From: Haliclystus octoradiatus
Lineage: Eukaryota > Cnidaria > Staurozoa > Stauromedusae > Haliclystidae
Length of the DNA: 64,000 nucleotides
NCBI GenBank assembly: GCA_916610825.1
Contig: OU744454.1
Span: 3,309,821-3,373,820, forward strand
Direction of reading: 5' to 3'
Shown here: positions 58,738-64,000 of the stretch, piece after piece
Position numbering within the stretch: position 1 is the first letter of the stretch
Layout: every line of letters begins with the position of its first letter
The notes under the pieces: model-generated
What the model was told of the DNA's origin: nothing
The model's database searches: none
Seen by the model: the letters and a program-made list of their open reading frames with translations, nothing else
Position numbers and translations under genes: made by a program

Positions 58738-59214
58738 GAATATCATATAGTTGTCAGTCTGAGAATATGGTTCCAAACTTGGATACTTTTCTAATTGTAT
58801 AAATTCTTATAACCTGAATATCATATAGTTGTCAGTCTGAGAATATGGTCCCAAACTGGGAAACTGGGATACTTTTCTAATTGTATAAATTCTTATAACC
58901 TGAATATCATATAGTTGTCAGTCTGAGAATATGGTCCCAAACTTGGATACTTTTCTAATTGTATAAATTCTTATAACCTGAATATCATATAGTTGTCAGT
59001 CTGAGAATATGGTCCCAAACTGGGATACTTTTCTAATTGTATAAATTCTTATAACCTGAATATCATATAGTTGTCAGTCTGAGAATATGGTCCCAAACTG
59101 GGATACTTTTCTAATTGTATAAATTCTTATAACCTGAATATCATATAGTTGTCAGTCTGAGAATATGGTCCCAAACTTGGATACTTTTCTAATTGTATAA
59201 ATTCTTATAACCTG
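58738..59214. repeat. Minisatellite, six 78-bp units
   Basis: Units start GAATATCATATAGTTGTCAG at 58738, 58816, 58902, 58980, 59058 and 59136. The second unit is 86 bp because of an extra GGGAAACT. Otherwise units are almost identical. Confidence 0.95.
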
Positions 59215-61101
59215 GACTTTTTCTACATTTTATACTTTTTCGTCTTTGATTTATTTAATCTTGTATCTGCCCCCTGGTCTGTGGTTAATTTTCATAAACA
59301 ATCCAGTCACTTACATACAGCTTAACTTATTATATTTCTCTTCTAATTTAATGACTTTATGTGAATGGAATTACTGTTGTGGTAATTCCTTGTTGTGGTA
59401 ATTTGCTTCTCAGCCAATCACAAGGCTCACAATTGCTTTAACAATAATAATAATTTAATAATATTAATAGTGGGATTGGTCCACACCAGTTCTTGGTATA
59501 TACTGCTCAATGAAATTAATCAGAGCATTTATATAGAATGATAGTCAAAAATGAAACATTTTAGACTTCCGCTAATTCAAGTTTCACACTAGAACGTGAT
59601 CATCAGGCGATTTATTTCAACTATACTTCTTTGACAAAATAGTCTAGTTGATCTAAATCACCTGATGATCTCCTTCTGATGTGAAACTTGAAAAGCGTAA
59701 TTCTAGCATGTTTCATTTTTGACCCTCCCATTCACAATTATTACTCTTATCAACTTTTTCGTACTTAAACCAGAACAACTCTCAGCCAATCAGAAGCGAG
59801 TATTTGCTGTATGATGTTATCTAGCGTAGACTACCTAGCGTTAATAGAATCACAAGTCTGAGGATGCCTCTTCTATATATCTACCCACTCTGGCCTTTAA
59901 TTACCTCGATCATGAAAGATAATCTATTGTAGACAAAGTGGATTTCATCGTCGTAAGGTGAAGGCCCAGAGCCAAAAAGGTCCGAAAAGACCTGAAAAGA
60001 CAGACTGCTGTGACACTCTCGCTCAATTTAATACTCAGTATATATTATACGGTTGTACAAATACAATGTACATATAATTGTAGTTGTAGGGATGTACATA
60101 AAATGTAGGCTATATTTTTAAAAGATGACAATTCACATGAATTATAATCTATGACGAGTTTGTTATCTAAACATTAGTCAATATACCGCAATCGGGGATA
60201 TGCTAATCGAAATGACATTGTAATGTTTGAATGAGAAAACAACTTCTGCATGATGTATATTGAGGAAAGAGGTTGCCATAGAAATAATTCCATGAACGGA
60301 GGTCAATGAACAAAACAGTTGTTTTTGATTTTCAATGTAACAATTTAAATGAATGAAACTACGCTATTTTCACGGCCTAAAGCACAACTAAGAATCGTGC
60401 AAAAATTTAAATAAGTTTGTTTGTTTGTTTGAGTATTTAATTTTGTAACTTTGTTTGTGTTTAAGTTTGTGTGTTAATAGGGATTTCTTCAGAAAGTATT
60501 ATCTGTATATATGTTTGTGTTACGAAATTTGGCAACTACTGGCTACCTGTTTTCACTCATAAACACTTATAAAAAGCCGTTTTTAAGTTGATAAATGCTG
60601 CAGATAAAATGGCAATTCCTTCATCTTATAACTTGATTTGCATATTGCATAACGCAACTTGTGCTAGTAATGAATGTAGCATTTACTTTTATTTATAAAT
60701 CTGAAGTATTGTTGATGTGCTAAGAAGGTGTAGCAGAAAATATACGTAGTTGACAGACTTTAGAGTTGCTCAATTAAATCGTATCATAGCAACGCCAATT
60801 ACGTCATAGCCTATCAATAATGATTGGTTAATATCAGTCACGTGACAAAATACTCAAATTCACGTTTTCGAAATAGAATACGCCCGCACTTTGGTTTTGT
60901 TGTGTGACGAAAAAGTGTACAAAGGATTCTACAGTACTAAGTTCTCATCGTTAAAGTGCTTCAAATCAGTCTATTTAACAAGATTGTCTATCAATATATC
61001 CTCTATTCTGTCCATAAGTCCAAAGTTTTTACTTCGGATTGTGTTTGGAAACTGTTTCAATTTGTATTCTTTTGAAAATATAATTGTGTCCTGATTTAGA
61101 C
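59215..61101. other. Intergenic region upstream of tropomodulin
   Basis: It holds a diverged snap-back at 59535-59730 and otherwise AT-rich DNA. The stretch just before the tropomodulin start is AT-rich and probably 5' UTR. No TATA box is convincing. Confidence 0.4.
59535..59730. repeat. Diverged snap-back element
   Basis: AGTCAAAAATGAAACATTTT and TTCAAGTTTCACAC are mirrored by GTGTGAAACTTG-like and CATGTTTCATTTTTGACC sequence. The GATCATCAGG and CCTGATGATC core links it to the foldbacks at 30755 and 35480. Confidence 0.65.
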
Positions 61102-64000
61102 ATGGCTGAAATTAACGGAGGAAGGAGAGCTGATGATGATTTATCTGACGAAGATTTACTTTCACAGCTCACAGAAGATGATTTGAAAGCTCTTGAGGTT
61201 GAAATGGATCCTGAGGTATATTATATTTATCATTGTGTGTTTATTTCATGCAGTTTTAATGTTAGAAAGTCGCTATTGCAATAATTATTACTACGACACA
61301 GCGTATTTTTCTCGTGTTTTCCGTGCAGGTGCTAAATCTTGAGGTCGCCTTGTTTTATCATTTGAAATCTTCATGCAGAGTTGCATATGATGTGTTATCA
61401 TTCGTAAATCCTGCTATTTGTTTCAACTCAACCAGTTATTTCCACTCTTCAAACTATTACAGCGTCGACACTTTTGACTTTTATGATAAGATATCGATGA
61501 CAACTTTTATCATCTTATAATTCACCTGTAATAATTACAAAATAAAAGGTATTATTCTCAATTTAAATCTTTATTCTTTAAATACGACAGACTTGAAGTT
61601 TCTATTTAATTGTTTGTGTATTGTTCATCGATTTTGTTTTTTAAGACCGGTGGATTGTCGGTACAGGTTGAACTTAATCAAAACGATTGTGTAAATTCAA
61701 TGTTGACTGCCCAAACGAATCGTACAGTCTATAACATATATTTTCATTCCAACGAAAGATATCGATAGATGGCCACAAAATTTGTGCACAGCTTGTATAT
61801 ACCACTTCGAATCTCAGTTAATTATTTACTTGTACAATTTTACATTATAATCATGTTTTTTGATATTTGCGTCGGCATTACCCTAAATTTGCTAGCTGAA
61901 GGGTTACATGAACAAAATTGATTGACTCTTAATGGATAACGTCAAAAGCCTTTAAAAGGCTTTCATCATCAGCTGTCTTTATAAGATTTATGATAACGTT
62001 GACGATTCAATCAAACTTATCTCATTCCTTTCAAGGATTGTTTGTAAATTATTTTATTTCATAATGCATTTCTCAATAGATATTTACTTTACTAAGAAAG
62101 AACTCCAGTTTTTCTGTTTACCAATATTAAAATGAACAATTCTTGGTTTTAAGTTTTAAATCAACCAAAAGAAGATAAGATATCATTTCACTCTTGTGTC
62201 AGGTGATGAAATATGAACATATATATTTCTTTTTGACAGTTGATTTGAAAGGTATTTGCATACATTTGCTTTTTACGAAATCCAGTACTTTGAATTTTTA
62301 ATAACTGAAAATTGAATAGGTTAGTGAATGGTGCACAATCCAGTATTTTTCATATGTTGAGATGCTGCCTTTCATTAGTTTTCCAGTGGATTAAAAATGA
62401 TCTAGATTAAAGTGTCGGATGAATTTATTATTTCATCACCATTTCAGTACCCAATACTATTCCAGTAGGTTTTCAGGTCTTTATAAAATGGTCTCTATGA
62501 TATTCTAATAGTTCAGAAGATTACACTGTGATCTGCAATTCTGATGACTAAAATTTATACTTATCTCGACTCCCATGTTAAAATGGCGCAATTGTCATTA
62601 ACTTTCATCATGAACGGTTCATGAAAGCGTTTATGGAAAACAGGCGATTTGACGTTCATGAATTTTTGATGAACTTTATAAAATATGTTCACAAACTGTT
62701 TTATAAGTTGTTCAATTTCATGATTCATGTTCATGAACCCATCATATTTTTCACACACTTAGGATATTATTTCATCACCGTTTCAGTAGGCCCTACCAAT
62801 ACTATTCTAGTATGTTTTCAGTAGGTTTTCAGTTGTAACTCAGTAGGCCCTATATTCAAGATTCATAGTGCAAAATATGTTAGTGCTGTACGCTCTTGCT
62901 TGACGCCCTGCAATAAACATTAATTGTTTAAACGCTATCGACCCAACCCCCTCCTTTTTCCAGGGATCAACAGTACTGTTTTCTTTCCAGAAAGCTGAAT
63001 TTACATCCGAAGTCTTTGGAAAAATTTCATATGAAAAATTCCTGAAAGACCTTAGAATGACCAGCCTTTGCATATTTTTGTCTTTAAAATCTGGCCCCAA
63101 ATTTCAATCACTCGTTTTCATGATACACAGCCTGCCTTTGTGTCTCCTTTGCACAGACACGCGATTCTGTAAAACATTTTGTAAAACGAACAAGGAAGTG
63201 GAAGCATCTCTGCCAAGTTATTTATCAACGAACTGGTTTAGGAAGTTACAAGTGCAATAGAGGTGGACCTCGTAAGGGCTTTTGATGCTCGAAGAATTTT
63301 TTACCACGAAAATCAATTCACTTCAAACAGACAAGCAATACTGCTTAAGTAGTTAAGAGGTGACGTCAACAATGTTTAGTAATTGCACTATGTAATGCTT
63401 AAATTGTTGAAATAAATTCTATCTACTTGCGACCAGCTTTTTGTTGAGGTTTGACCTACAAATCAGGAAAATATCAATTTTCTTCTGAATTTGTTCCATC
63501 CTTCTGGGATCTAGAATCCCCACTTTTGTTGAACCCTGGCTGACGGCGGTGTTGCATGTCAGCAATTATAGTTTTATAAATTATATGTCTTAAGGAATGC
63601 GTCGAGCCTTTCGTGGAGTTCAGAGATCGCATTTATGTCTCCCTCGCATCGACCATAGTTTTACAATATGTGACGGTTCTTGTCAAAATCAACATTTCAA
63701 TAAAATGTTGGATTTCGTTTATGATTATCTAATTTAGAATTTTAATTTATTTTGGAATCTTCAATTTGTTTTCATTCAGACAACTCTATCTCATTTTATT
63801 TATTAAAATATGTTTAATTTTTCAATAATTTCCTATTTCTTGCCGCCAAACTGTACCATTGGATTTTCGCCGATTGTTGATTCTTACACAGACCGTCACA
63901 TATAGTATATTTTCTTTTCTTATAGAATGACCTTTTACCAGCAAGAGAACGTCAGGCTAATCAAACAACAAAGAAGCCAACAGGAGAATATGATCGAAGT
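61102..64000 (+). CDS. tmod: Tropomodulin, N-terminal coding exons (continues past window)
   Basis: Two coding exons lie in the window: 61102-61215 (38 codons) and 63926-64000 onward, joined in phase 0 at CCTGAG|GTATAT and CTTATAG|AAT. The first gives MAEINGG, then DDLSDEDLLSQLTEDDLKAL and EVEMDPE; the second gives NDLLPARERQANQTTKKPTG. This matches the N-terminal tropomyosin-binding and actin-capping region of tropomodulins (vertebrate LTEEELxxLExEL and LLPAGLRQKDQTTKAPTG). The protein caps the pointed end of actin filaments together with tropomyosin. The leucine-rich repeat part lies beyond the window. The ATG at 61102 is preferred over an upstream in-frame TTG. Confidence 0.93.
62588..62755. 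repeat. TTCATGAAC-rich palindromic repeat
   Basis: Repeated ATGAACGGTTCATGA and GTTCATGAA blocks as at 178-372. Likely the same foldback family. Confidence 0.5.
63440..63538. mobile_element. hAT-like element, right half
   Basis: TTGTTGAGGTTTGACCTACA, AATCCCCACTTTTGTTGAACCC and TG are the right half of the CAGGGTCCGAC family. The left half is absent. Confidence 0.6.

Larger units (their letters stand above)
61216..63925. other. Intron 1 of tropomodulin
   Basis: A 2.7-kb intron. It holds a TTCATGAAC palindrome block at about 62588-62755 and a hAT-like right-end remnant at about 63440-63538 (GAGGTTTGACCTACAAATCA to TTTTGTTGAACCCTG). Short ORFs such as 61314-61520 and 62840-63100 show no family resemblance. 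Confidence 0.5.

Overview
The window is nuclear DNA from an invertebrate animal. It is AT-rich, its genes are split by many GT-AG introns, and it encodes animal families: an EMI/EGF-repeat receptor, tropomodulin, a TBC Rab-GAP, a LysM-domain protein and a CHK-type kinase-like protein. Long microsatellites and many kinds of MITE, SINE and LINE fragment fill introns and intergenic DNA. The sequence does not fix the species. A marine deuterostome such as a tunicate is possible but not shown.

Layout. (1) 403-21296, minus strand: 19 in-phase exons of a CED-1/Draper/MEGF10-like receptor running from signal peptide and EMI domain through EGF repeats and a transmembrane helix into a cytoplasmic tail that leaves the window. 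(2) 22129-36078, plus strand: ten in-phase exons of a roughly 1,487-residue TBC Rab-GAP. It is head-to-head with gene 1 across about 830 bp, and its catalytic domain is split by a very long acidic insertion carrying eight 49-residue tandem repeats. (3) 37264-40005, minus strand: a three-exon LysM protein of the LYSMD1/2 type, convergent with gene 2. (4) 42734-43897, plus: a single-exon CHK kinase-like protein followed by a 166-bp minisatellite. (5) 49668-55243, plus: a TATA-driven six-coding-exon gene for a secreted, highly charged helical protein that I do not recognise. (6) 55560-58507: a complete transposon with TTAA target duplications, perfect 18-bp inverted ends and an intact 595-codon transposase on the minus strand. 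(7) 61102-64000, plus: the first two coding exons of tropomodulin.

The non-coding DNA is a dense record of transposition. At least sixteen pogo-like MITE copies or fragments (TA duplications), a family of hAT-like elements (8-bp duplications, ends CAGGGTCCGAC), three Harbinger-like elements (TAA duplications), a 991-bp element with 150-bp terminal direct repeats nested inside one of them, several long snap-back hairpins, tRNA-derived SINEs and LINE 3' tails feeding ATT-type microsatellites can be delimited by eye. A hammerhead-ribozyme-like core lies at 36760-36804.

The genes do not form one pathway. The likely novelties are the orphan secreted protein, the repeat-expanded insertion within the TBC catalytic domain, the apparently intact TTAA transposon and the hammerhead-like motif. 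Exon borders were set by reading splice sites and checking that phase is kept across every junction; they have not been tested against transcripts.
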